From Macrococcus sp. DPC7161 (GTDB lineage Bacteria > Bacillota > Bacilli > Staphylococcales > Staphylococcaceae), in contig NZ_SDSC01000001.1 in NCBI RefSeq assembly GCF_004117835.1, positions 124,001-188,000 of the forward strand: a stretch of 64,000 bases of DNA, read 5' to 3'. A program made the position numbers and the translations under genes. How positions within the stretch are numbered: position 1 is the first letter of the stretch; every line of letters begins with the position of its first letter. Below are positions 55,477 to 64,000 of this stretch, piece by piece. Below the pieces are notes generated by a model, which saw only the letters and a program-made list of their open reading frames with translations, was not told the DNA's origin and did no database searches.

Positions 55477-57859
55477 ATCATTTTTTTATTTAATGTCTAA
55501 AATTAAAAAAAATAAAATAGGAGCGGTCCTTCTGATATTCTTTTTCGGACTGCTCTTTTTTCTATTAATTTTTAGATATTCTTTTGTAATGATTACAGGC
55601 CATTCAAGCGGGCAAGACTTGGCATTAAAAGCAAGTGAAAAGTATGTAAGGAATATTATCGATAAACCTGAACGAGGCAAAATACTTGATCGAAATGGTG
55701 AAGTTTTAGCAGAAGATGTGAATTCTTATAAACTCGTAGCGGTTTTGGATAAACGTATTAGCCAAAAAAATAGAACACCGATTCATGTTGTTGATAAAAA
55801 AGATACAGCAAAAAAGTTATCAAAAATCATCGATATGTCTGAAGATGACATTTATAAAAGGTTAAAATCTAAAGTATTCCAAGTAGAGTTTGGAAAAGCG
55901 GGGAAAGATTTAACTTTCCAACAGAAAAAAGCGATAGAAGCATTAAAATTACCTGGAATTACATTTTTTGAAGAGAAAAAACGTTTCTATCCAAATGGCA
56001 ATTTTGCATCTCATTTAATTGGATATGCAGAAAAAAATCCTGACACAAATGAAATTCATGGTATGTTAGGTGCAGAAAAAATATTTGATAGTTATTTATC
56101 AGGTAAACCTGGTAAATCGTCATTTAAACAGGATATTTGGCAATACATCTTGCCAAATTCAAGTAACACGATACCTGCCGTGAATGGGGATAATGTTAAA
56201 TTAACATTGGATAAAAACATACAGATTTTTGTAGAAGATGCATTAGATCAAATGGTAGCAAGATATGAACCGAAAGATCTATTTGCGACAGTTGTCGATG
56301 CGAAAACGGGTGAAATTTTAGGTTATTCTCAAAGGCCAACATTTAACCCAGAAACGCGTGAAGGATTCGGTTCAAAATGGCAAAATGATTTCTATCAAAA
56401 TACTTATGAACCTGGATCAACATTTAAAACATTTGGTTTAGCAGCGGCAATAGAAGAAAATAAATTTGACCCTAAAAAGAAATACCAATCAGGTGAACGT
56501 GACATTAATGGCATAACGATTTATGACTGGAATAAAACTGGTTGGGGAGAAATTACAGAAAATAAAGGTTTTCAATTGTCTTCGAACGTCTTAATGATGA
56601 AATTACAAGATGAAGTTGGTTTAAACAAAATGAAATCCTACTATCAAAAGTTTGGGTTTGGTAAACCAACTGGTGCAATATTTGATGGAGAAGCGTCTGG
56701 ACATATATCATGGGGTGATCCATTAAGTCAAAAAGTTTCAGCATTTGGTCAATCAACAACTGTAACACCTGCACAAATGATTCAGGCAGAATCAGCAATC
56801 ATTAACGAAGGTGAAATGTTGAAACCATATTATGTTAAAGATATTACTTCACCAAATAAAAGCGTTGTTTATAAAGGTGAAAAAGAAGTTGTAGGTAAAC
56901 CTGTTTCAAAATCAACTGCAAAGAAAACGATGAAACAGCTTTATGATGTTGTTTATGGAAGTGAACAGCATGCATATAGTTACAGAATTAAAGACTACAA
57001 AATTGCCGGTAAAACAGGAACAGCACAAGTGCCAGATACTAAAAATGGAGGTTATGTTAAAGGATATCAGCCTTATATGGTAAGTTTTATCGGGTATGCA
57101 CCTGCAAATAATCCTAAAGTCATTGTATATATGGCAATGAGCTTGGCACAAAAAAATGCTGGTGAAGCATATGATATTGGTGTTTCAAAAGGCTATAAAC
57201 CTTTAATGGAAAATACATTGAAATATTTAGATGTTGGCACAAAAAAATCTAAAGCGTCTTATACTGAAAATGTACCTGATGTTGAAAAAATGAATGCTCA
57301 AAAAGCTGAAACAGAAGTTGAAGCAACAAACTTAAAACCTGTCGTAATAGGTAATGGGACAAAAGTCATTGCACAATTACCAAAACAAGGTACACCATTA
57401 CTACATGGCGATCGTGTATTATTATTAACGGATGGCAATCAAACAGTACCTGACTTTACAGGTTGGTCAAAACGAGATTTATTAATGTATGAAGCTTTAA
57501 CACGAGTTGATATTCAATTTGACGGTAATGGTTACGTCAAAAAACAAAATGTAAATGTAGGTACAGCGGTGAAAGCTGGAGATAAAATTATTGTTTCAAT
57601 GGATTCATTAGACCCATTAAAACAATCTGCAGCATATGATAATGTCGTTGATGCTTTACGAAAAGATGAAGAAAATGCATTGAAAAAGCAAATTCAAGAA
57701 GAAAAAGATAAAGCATTAAAAGAAAAAGAACGTCAATCGTCGAGTAATAAAGATTCAAAGTCTAAAGATACACAGACGAAAGATACTAGTTCAACAGAAG
57801 AAAAAACAACAGAAACTTCTAAAAAAAAGACTGAAACAACCAATGGTAAAGAAAATTAA
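55457..57859 (+). CDS. pbpA: Penicillin-binding protein 1 (septal class B transpeptidase) with PASTA domains
   Basis: 800 residues. An N-terminal membrane helix (about 22-45) is followed by the PBP dimerisation domain and the transpeptidase with SxxK at Ser321 (PGSTFK), SSN near 378 and KTGTAQ near 519. Two PASTA domains (about 600-715) follow. A low-complexity Lys/Ser/Thr/Glu tail of about 70 residues makes it somewhat longer than the 744 residues of S. aureus PBP1. The start ATG 55457 lies inside ftsL, with AAGGTAG at some distance. FtsW at 30.9 kb is its polymerase partner. Confidence 0.96.
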   Translation: MLVNQIKSFFYLMSKIKKNKIGAVLLIFFFGLLFFLLIFRYSFVMITGHSSGQDLALKASEKYVRNIIDKPERGKILDRNGEVLAEDVNSYKLVAVLDKRISQKNRTPIHVVDKKDTAKKLSKIIDMSEDDIYKRLKSKVFQVEFGKAGKDLTFQQKKAIEALKLPGITFFEEKKRFYPNGNFASHLIGYAEKNPDTNEIHGMLGAEKIFDSYLSGKPGKSSFKQDIWQYILPNSSNTIPAVNGDNVKLTLDKNIQIFVEDALDQMVARYEPKDLFATVVDAKTGEILGYSQRPTFNPETREGFGSKWQNDFYQNTYEPGSTFKTFGLAAAIEENKFDPKKKYQSGERDINGITIYDWNKTGWGEITENKGFQLSSNVLMMKLQDEVGLNKMKSYYQKFGFGKPTGAIFDGEASGHISWGDPLSQKVSAFGQSTTVTPAQMIQAESAIINEGEMLKPYYVKDITSPNKSVVYKGEKEVVGKPVSKSTAKKTMKQLYDVVYGSEQHAYSYRIKDYKIAGKTGTAQVPDTKNGGYVKGYQPYMVSFIGYAPANNPKVIVYMAMSLAQKNAGEAYDIGVSKGYKPLMENTLKYLDVGTKKSKASYTENVPDVEKMNAQKAETEVEATNLKPVVIGNGTKVIAQLPKQGTPLLHGDRVLLLTDGNQTVPDFTGWSKRDLLMYEALTRVDIQFDGNGYVKKQNVNVGTAVKAGDKIIVSMDSLDPLKQSAAYDNVVDALRKDEENALKKQIQEEKDKALKEKERQSSSNKDSKSKDTQTKDTSSTEEKTTETSKKKTETTNGKEN

Positions 57860-57897
57860 TTTTGAAAGGAAATCAGAATACTGATTAAGTGATGATT

Positions 57898-58866
57898 ATG
57901 CAAACTGGATTATTTGGAATTTTAGGATTTATTATTACCGCAATTTTGGTACCGTTATTTATCCCATTATTAAAACGATTAAAATTTGGGCAATCAATAC
58001 GTACAGAAGGACCACAAAGTCACCAAGTTAAAAGTGGTACCCCTACGATGGGTGGATTAACGTTTTTAACAACAACGATCATATTAAGTTTAGTCGCATT
58101 ATTTTTTGTAAAAGATAATGCGCCAATCATATTATTAATTCTTGTTACATTAGGGTTTGGCCTTATTGGTTTTGTAGACGATTATATTATTGTTGTTAAA
58201 AAAGACAATCAAGGATTGACATCAAAACAAAAATTTCTATTCCAAATACTGATTGCTGTTATTTTTTATGTGATTAGTAATGGATTTGGTTTATTAACAC
58301 TTGAGAATAGTATTAATTTACCATTTACTGAATTTTCAATTCCTTTATCGTTATTTTACGTTGTATTTATTATTTTCTGGCAAGTTGGTTTTTCAAACGC
58401 AGTCAATTTAACAGATGGTTTAGACGGTTTAGCAACAGGTTTGTCTATAATTGCTTTCTCTTGTTATTTATTTCTAGCAAATCACTTTAATAATGATGGT
58501 ATGAGTGTTTATCTAGCTATTTTAATTGGTAGTCTTGGTGGTTTCTTACTTTATAACAAGAATAAAGCCAAACTATTTATGGGTGATACTGGGTCTCTTG
58601 CTTTAGGTGGTATTATTGCAACGGTATCAATTATGCTTAATCAAGAGCTTACGCTTTTATTTATTGGATTGGTTTTCATTTTAGAAACTTTATCTGTTAT
58701 GATTCAAGTCACTTCGTTTAAGTTAACAGGTAAACGTGTATTTAAGATGAGCCCGCTGCATCATCATTATGAACTTTGTGGTTGGAGCGAGTGGAAAATC
58801 GTTATTGTTTTTTGGATTGTTGGCTTAATTTCTGGATTAGTCGGTATTTATTTAGGAGTGAATTAA
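57898..58866 (+). CDS. mraY: Phospho-MurNAc-pentapeptide translocase MraY
   Basis: 322 residues from ATG 57898. GTG 57889 and ATG 57892 are alternatives, none with a strong ribosome site. A ten-helix membrane enzyme that makes lipid I on undecaprenyl phosphate. Motifs: GTPTMGGLTF near 45, FVDDYIIVVKKDNQGL near 93 (Asp pair), NLTDGLDGLATG near 176 and SPLHHHYELCGWSEWKIV near 282. Fits the standard cluster order pbpA-mraY-murD. Confidence 0.96.
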   Translation: MQTGLFGILGFIITAILVPLFIPLLKRLKFGQSIRTEGPQSHQVKSGTPTMGGLTFLTTTIILSLVALFFVKDNAPIILLILVTLGFGLIGFVDDYIIVVKKDNQGLTSKQKFLFQILIAVIFYVISNGFGLLTLENSINLPFTEFSIPLSLFYVVFIIFWQVGFSNAVNLTDGLDGLATGLSIIAFSCYLFLANHFNNDGMSVYLAILIGSLGGFLLYNKNKAKLFMGDTGSLALGGIIATVSIMLNQELTLLFIGLVFILETLSVMIQVTSFKLTGKRVFKMSPLHHHYELCGWSEWKIVIVFWIVGLISGLVGIYLGVN

Positions 58867-58867
58867 A

Positions 58868-60232
58868 TTGAAACACATCACAAAATATCAAGATAAGCAC
58901 ATTTTAGTTTTAGGACTTGGCAAAAGTGGTTTTGAAACAGCAAAGCTTTTACAACAATTAGGCGCCATTGTAACAGTTAATGATGGGAAAGATGTAAGTC
59001 AAACAGAGGAATGTCATGCACTTGAAGCGCTAAATATCAAAGTTGTTTCTGGGGAGCATCCAGAAGATTTATTAAACGATATTGATCTTATCGTAAAAAA
59101 TCCAGGTATTCCTTATAAAATTCCTTTCGTACAAAAAGCTTTAGAAAAAAATATACCAATCATTACAGAAGTTGAATTAAGTTTTGAAATCAATGAGGGT
59201 AAAACAATCGCCATTACAGGTACAAATGGAAAAACAACTGTAACATCACTCATTGGAGATATGTTTAAATATAGTAATCAACAAGGGCTTTTAAGTGGCA
59301 ATATTGGGTTTGTTGCATGTAAAGTCGCGCAAATGGCGAAACCAGAAGATACATTAATCACTGAATTGTCTAGTTTTCAATTGATGGGAATCGAAACTTA
59401 TCAACCTCATATTGCTGTTATTACGAATATCTATTCAGCACATCTTGATTATCATAAAAACCAAGATGAATACGTTGAAGCAAAACTTAATATTGTAAAG
59501 AATCAAACAGAAAATGATTATTTAATATTTAATGAAAAACAAAAAGAAATATTGATAAATCGTCCAATTAAAAGTAAAATCGTATATTTTAGTACGAGTC
59601 CATTAAAAGAGGGTGCATATATAAAGGACGATATTATCTACTTTAATGATGAAAAAATCATTAGTGTTGATGATATAGTATTACCTGGTGCACATAACTT
59701 GGAAAATATTCTAGCGAGTATTGCAGCTTGTAAATTATCTAACATTTCAAACGAAAGTATTATTCATACTTTAAAAACTTTTGAAGGTATTAAACATCGA
59801 TTACAGTTTATTAAGACCATTCAAGGTGTTAAATATTATAATGATTCAAAGGCGACGAATACTTTAGCGAGTCAATTTGCGTTAAGTGCCTTTCAACAAC
59901 CAATTCATTGGTTGTGTGGTGGCTTAGATCGAGGTAATGGCTTTGAAGATTTAAATCAATACATCAGTAAAGTTGTGCATATGTATATCTTTGGGGAAAC
60001 GACGAATAAGCTTGTTGAATTTGCAGAACAGCATCAAATTCCATACGAAGTTTGTAAAGATGTTAAAGATGCTGTGAATAAAACGGCTCAGTTTACAAAT
60101 GAAGGAGAAGTCGTTTTATTAAGTCCTGCTTGTGCTTCATGGGATCAATATCCAAACTATGAAATGCGTGGAGATGCTTTTATCAATCAAGTGAAACTAA
60201 TGGTTAAGGGTGAGGCGATTGACTCAAAATAA
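58868..60232 (+). CDS. murD: UDP-MurNAc-L-alanine:D-glutamate ligase MurD
   Basis: A 454-residue cytosolic Mur ligase adding D-glutamate to the peptidoglycan precursor. N-terminal Rossmann LGLGKSGFETAKLL near 15, the ATP-binding loop ITGTNGKTTVTSL near 114, the conserved GGLDRGNGFEDL near 352 and the C-terminal LSPACASWDQYPNYEMRG near 420 are all typical. The start is TTG 58868 after GGAGTG, one base from mraY. It overlaps divIB by 14 bases. Confidence 0.96.
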   Translation: MKHITKYQDKHILVLGLGKSGFETAKLLQQLGAIVTVNDGKDVSQTEECHALEALNIKVVSGEHPEDLLNDIDLIVKNPGIPYKIPFVQKALEKNIPIITEVELSFEINEGKTIAITGTNGKTTVTSLIGDMFKYSNQQGLLSGNIGFVACKVAQMAKPEDTLITELSSFQLMGIETYQPHIAVITNIYSAHLDYHKNQDEYVEAKLNIVKNQTENDYLIFNEKQKEILINRPIKSKIVYFSTSPLKEGAYIKDDIIYFNDEKIISVDDIVLPGAHNLENILASIAACKLSNISNESIIHTLKTFEGIKHRLQFIKTIQGVKYYNDSKATNTLASQFALSAFQQPIHWLCGGLDRGNGFEDLNQYISKVVHMYIFGETTNKLVEFAEQHQIPYEVCKDVKDAVNKTAQFTNEGEVVLLSPACASWDQYPNYEMRGDAFINQVKLMVKGEAIDSK

Positions 60233-61184
60233 TGTCATAGAGACACCAAATTTTGTTTTAGAAAAGAAGAAAAAAAGCATAAAGCGCCGACGCATTCAAT
60301 TAGCAATTTTTTTAACAGTTGTCGCTATAATGATGCTAATTTTATTATTTATGTTTACGAACATCAGTTATGTAAAATCTGTATCAGTGAATCCTACGAT
60401 GATTCAAAGTGAAAAGGCAATACTAAAAAAAGCAAATATTAAAAAAAGCGATCGCATATACGCGATTGATCCTAATAATATTGCTTCTGAAATAGAATAT
60501 TTAGACGGTGTTAAATCAGTTGAAGTTAAGAGACATTTTCCTAATAAAGTAAGTATCCAAGTAAATGAATTTAAAGTGGTTGGGATGCTTAAAGATGGCA
60601 GTATATTTCATCCAATTTTAGAAAATGGTCAAATATTAAAAAAGGTTGAATTTAAAACACCATATGATGCACCTGAGATAAATGATTTCACTGATAAAAG
60701 CTTAAATCAATTGGTGAAAGTTTTAGTGGCAACAAAGCCAGATATAATTAATCACATTTCTGAAATTAATTTTGTGCCAAACGTGGAAGCATCTAGTAGA
60801 ATCCAATTATTTATGAAAGATGGAATTGAAGTAATAGGTGATTTAAGAACCATTCAAGATAAATTAAATTACTACCCATCAATGGCAAAAAATATTAAAA
60901 AAGATGCGAATGGCAAGTTGGTGAAGCCGGGTCTTATCGATTTAGAAGTTGGTGCGGTATTTATTCCATATGAATCTAAAAAAGCCGAAACAAGAAGGAT
61001 AGAAATGGAATCAGAAATGAAAGCAAAATCAGAGAAAGAAAAATCTAAAGTTGAATCAGCAGTAAATGATTTAAAAAATCAATTGAATGAAGTTAAAGCA
61101 AGTCAATCTAATAAAGATACAACTAAAGATTCAACAGATGCATCTACAAAAGAAGCAACACCATCTACCGAAATAGCTCAATAA
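60219..61184 (+). CDS. divIB: Cell-division protein DivIB/FtsQ
   Basis: About 321 residues from TTG 60219, which follows GGTGAGG. GTG 60210 would add three residues. A Lys/Arg-rich cytosolic tail and one membrane helix (about 25-46) are followed by an extracellular POTRA domain (VKSVSVNPTMIQSEKAILKK onward), the beta domain, and a polar, probably disordered C-terminal tail of about 60 residues. It stabilises FtsL-DivIC at the septum. Overlaps murD. A 158-base gap with its own promoter follows. Confidence 0.9.
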   Translation: MTQNNVIETPNFVLEKKKKSIKRRRIQLAIFLTVVAIMMLILLFMFTNISYVKSVSVNPTMIQSEKAILKKANIKKSDRIYAIDPNNIASEIEYLDGVKSVEVKRHFPNKVSIQVNEFKVVGMLKDGSIFHPILENGQILKKVEFKTPYDAPEINDFTDKSLNQLVKVLVATKPDIINHISEINFVPNVEASSRIQLFMKDGIEVIGDLRTIQDKLNYYPSMAKNIKKDANGKLVKPGLIDLEVGAVFIPYESKKAETRRIEMESEMKAKSEKEKSKVESAVNDLKNQLNEVKASQSNKDTTKDSTDASTKEATPSTEIAQ

Positions 61185-61259
61185 CATACAAAATAAGAAA
61201 AAGATGGTAAAAAAATATGCGAATTATAAAAAAAATATAAAATTTTGAAATAATATAGG

Positions 61260-61288
61260 TTTATAGTTCACTTTATTAAGGCTATAAT
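61260..61288 (+). promoter_or_regulatory. Promoter of ftsAZ
   Basis: TATAAT (61283-61288) with TTTATA (61260-61265) 17 bases upstream. It lies in the 158-base gap after divIB, 54 bases before the ftsA start, allowing ftsA-ftsZ to be expressed apart from the upstream cluster. Confidence 0.5.
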
Positions 61289-61318
61289 ATAAACTATTGA
61301 TAGTGTAGAATTGATTAA

Positions 61319-62707
<1,389 letters not shown>

Positions 62708-62737
62708 TTGGCCAGAAAAGTATAGGAGGAAAATTTA

Positions 62738-63865
62738 ATGTTAGAATTTGAACAAGGATTTAACCATTTAGCAACTATTAAAGTCATCGGTGTAGGTGGC
62801 GGTGGTAATAACGCAGTAAACCGAATGATCGATCATGGCATGAACAATGTTGAGTTTATTGCAATCAATACGGATGGCCAAGCACTTAATTTATCAAAAG
62901 CACAATCAAAAATTCAAATTGGTGAAAAATTAACGCGTGGTTTAGGTGCTGGTGCAAACCCTGAAATCGGTAAAAAAGCTGCAGAAGAGTCACGTGAACA
63001 AATTGAAGATGCCATTCAAGGTGCAGATATGGTATTCGTAACTGCCGGTATGGGTGGCGGTACTGGTACTGGTGCAGCTCCTGTTGTTGCAAAAATCGCA
63101 AAGGAAATGGGTGCATTAACAGTTGGTGTTGTAACACGTCCATTCTCATTTGAAGGTCGTAAACGTCAAACTCAAGCAGCTGCTGGTGTAGAGGCAATGA
63201 AAGCTGCGGTTGATACTTTAATCGTTATTCCAAATGACCGTTTATTAGACATCGTTGATAAATCAACACCAATGATGGAAGCGTTCAAAGAAGCAGATAA
63301 CGTTTTACGTCAAGGTGTTCAAGGTATTTCTGATTTAATCGCTGTATCAGGTGAAGTAAACTTAGACTTCGCTGACGTTAAAACGATTATGTCTAACCAA
63401 GGTTCAGCATTAATGGGTATAGGTGTATCAAGTGGTGAAAACCGTGCGATTGAAGCGGCTAAAAAAGCAATTTCATCTCCATTATTAGAAACATCAATCG
63501 TTGGTGCTCAAGGTGTGTTAATGAACATCACGGGTGGCGAATCTTTAACTTTATTTGAAGCACAAGAAGCTGCTGATATCGTTCAAGATGCTGCTGATGA
63601 AGATGTTAACATGATTTTCGGTACAGTAATTAATCCAGAATTACAAGATGAAATCGTAGTTACTGTTATTGCAACAGGCTTTAACGAAAAAACTTCTCGT
63701 AATGTTAAACCACAAACGCAATCATTTGGTACGCCAACACGTGAAAGAGAAGAAACATCATCTGCTTCTTCATTCACAAGTACACAAGAAACTTCTAGAG
63801 AAGAAAACTTAGATGTACCAAGCTTTTTACAAGATAGAAGTAGTCGTCGTCGTTCAAGACGCTAA
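62738..63865 (+). CDS. ftsZ: Cell-division tubulin homologue FtsZ
   Basis: A 375-residue GTPase that polymerises into the division ring. [11 protein letters not shown] near 19-29, the tubulin signature [10 protein letters not shown] (104-113) and the T7-loop NLDFADV near 208 are present. A variable Thr/Ser-rich linker (about 318-355) is followed by the C-terminal peptide [17 protein letters not shown], which binds FtsA and other partners. AGGAGG precedes the ATG. Full length. Confidence 0.98.
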   Translation: MLEFEQGFNHLATIKVIGVGGGGNNAVNRMIDHGMNNVEFIAINTDGQALNLSKAQSKIQIGEKLTRGLGAGANPEIGKKAAEESREQIEDAIQGADMVFVTAGMGGGTGTGAAPVVAKIAKEMGALTVGVVTRPFSFEGRKRQTQAAAGVEAMKAAVDTLIVIPNDRLLDIVDKSTPMMEAFKEADNVLRQGVQGISDLIAVSGEVNLDFADVKTIMSNQGSALMGIGVSSGENRAIEAAKKAISSPLLETSIVGAQGVLMNITGGESLTLFEAQEAADIVQDAADEDVNMIFGTVINPELQDEIVVTVIATGFNEKTSRNVKPQTQSFGTPTREREETSSASSFTSTQETSREENLDVPSFLQDRSSRRRSRR

Positions 63866-63879
63866 TATAAAAATCGCTT

Positions 63880-63918
63880 AAGGGGTGAGACATCTAGTTA
63901 TGTATCACCCCTTTTTTC
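63880..63918 (+). terminator. Terminator after ftsZ
   Basis: AAGGGGTGA (63880-63888) pairs with TCACCCCTT (63905-63913), with an inner ACAT/ATGT helix, followed by a T-run. Confidence 0.82.
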
Positions 63919-63930
63919 ATGAGGTGAATT

Positions 63931-64000
63931 ATGGAACCCTTTAAATTAAAAGAACATGTATTTTTAAGTGATCAAAAAGAAAATTTGGTTTTAGGAATTA
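63931..64000 (+). CDS. Start of a gene, probably peptidoglycan editing factor PgeF (YlmD-like)
   Basis: ATG 63931 follows GAGGTGAAT and opens a frame that runs off the window (23 codons visible, EPFKLKEHVFLSDQKENLVL). In staphylococci the gene after ftsZ encodes the laccase-domain PgeF/YfiH protein. Too little sequence is visible to show its histidine-cysteine zinc site, so the call rests on position. Confidence 0.5.
   Translation, partial: MEPFKLKEHVFLSDQKENLVLGI

Noticed and set aside
62886-63197. 103-codon minus-strand frame inside ftsZ
   Set aside because: Antisense artefact of Gly/Ala-rich codons; no ribosome site or family resemblance.

Overview
The window is AT-rich (low-GC) chromosomal DNA from a Firmicute of the family Staphylococcaceae. 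Gene order (auxA-like gene, ptsHI, cydAB, ktrA, rpoY-rnjA, def, pdhABCD, potRABCD, typA, ylaN, ftsW, pycA, ctaA/ctaB, ctaM, ylbC, ylbF, rsmD-coaD, rpmF, bshC, mraZ to ftsZ) is the conserved staphylococcal core backbone. A complete cytochrome c oxidase set (ctaCDEF plus ctaG) lies between ctaB and ctaM. From memory, S. aureus has ctaA, ctaB and ctaM here but no ctaCDEFG, and it is oxidase-negative. The sciuri group (Mammaliicoccus) and Macrococcus are oxidase-positive, so a Mammaliicoccus-like species is the best guess. The species cannot be fixed from the sequence alone.

Layout. 1-5.2 kb: the end of an AuxA-like membrane protein, an apparently unannotated CcpA-box small RNA locus, an RNA methyltransferase, and the PTS general proteins HPr and EI. 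5.2-9.5 kb: a phosphoesterase and a glutaredoxin-like protein on the minus strand, then cytochrome bd oxidase (cydAB) and the KtrA potassium gate. 9.5-13.4 kb: RNase J1 with RNA polymerase epsilon, a HAD phosphatase and peptide deformylase. 13.4-19.2 kb: the YkyA lipoprotein and the pyruvate dehydrogenase operon. 19.2-25 kb: the polyamine transporter with its XRE-cupin regulator, followed by an AuxB-like protein. 25-32 kb: inositol monophosphatase, a zinc-ribbon protein of unknown role, TypA, YlaH, YlaN and FtsW. 32-43.3 kb: pyruvate carboxylase, haem O/A synthesis, caa3 oxidase and oxidase assembly factors. 43.3-51.8 kb: YlbF/YlbG, RsmD/CoaD, TmcAL, rpmF and several poorly known conserved proteins. 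51.9-64 kb: bshC and the division and cell wall cluster from mraZ to ftsZ, ending in the first bases of pgeF.

How it works together. Much of the window is central carbon and respiratory metabolism: sugar uptake (PTS), pyruvate to acetyl-CoA (PDH), pyruvate to oxaloacetate (PycA), and two terminal oxidases (bd and caa3) with the haem A pathway. The rest is growth machinery: envelope, division, translation and RNA decay. No insertion sequence, prophage, CRISPR array, tRNA or rRNA was seen.

The most interesting signals are regulatory. They are a cre-overlapped small RNA, a Rex-type operator just upstream of cydA, a TGTCACA motif shared by the cyd and cta promoters, an inverted repeat bracketing the pdhA promoter, twin operators two helical turns apart before potR, and three 10-bp-phased TGTGG repeats before mraZ.
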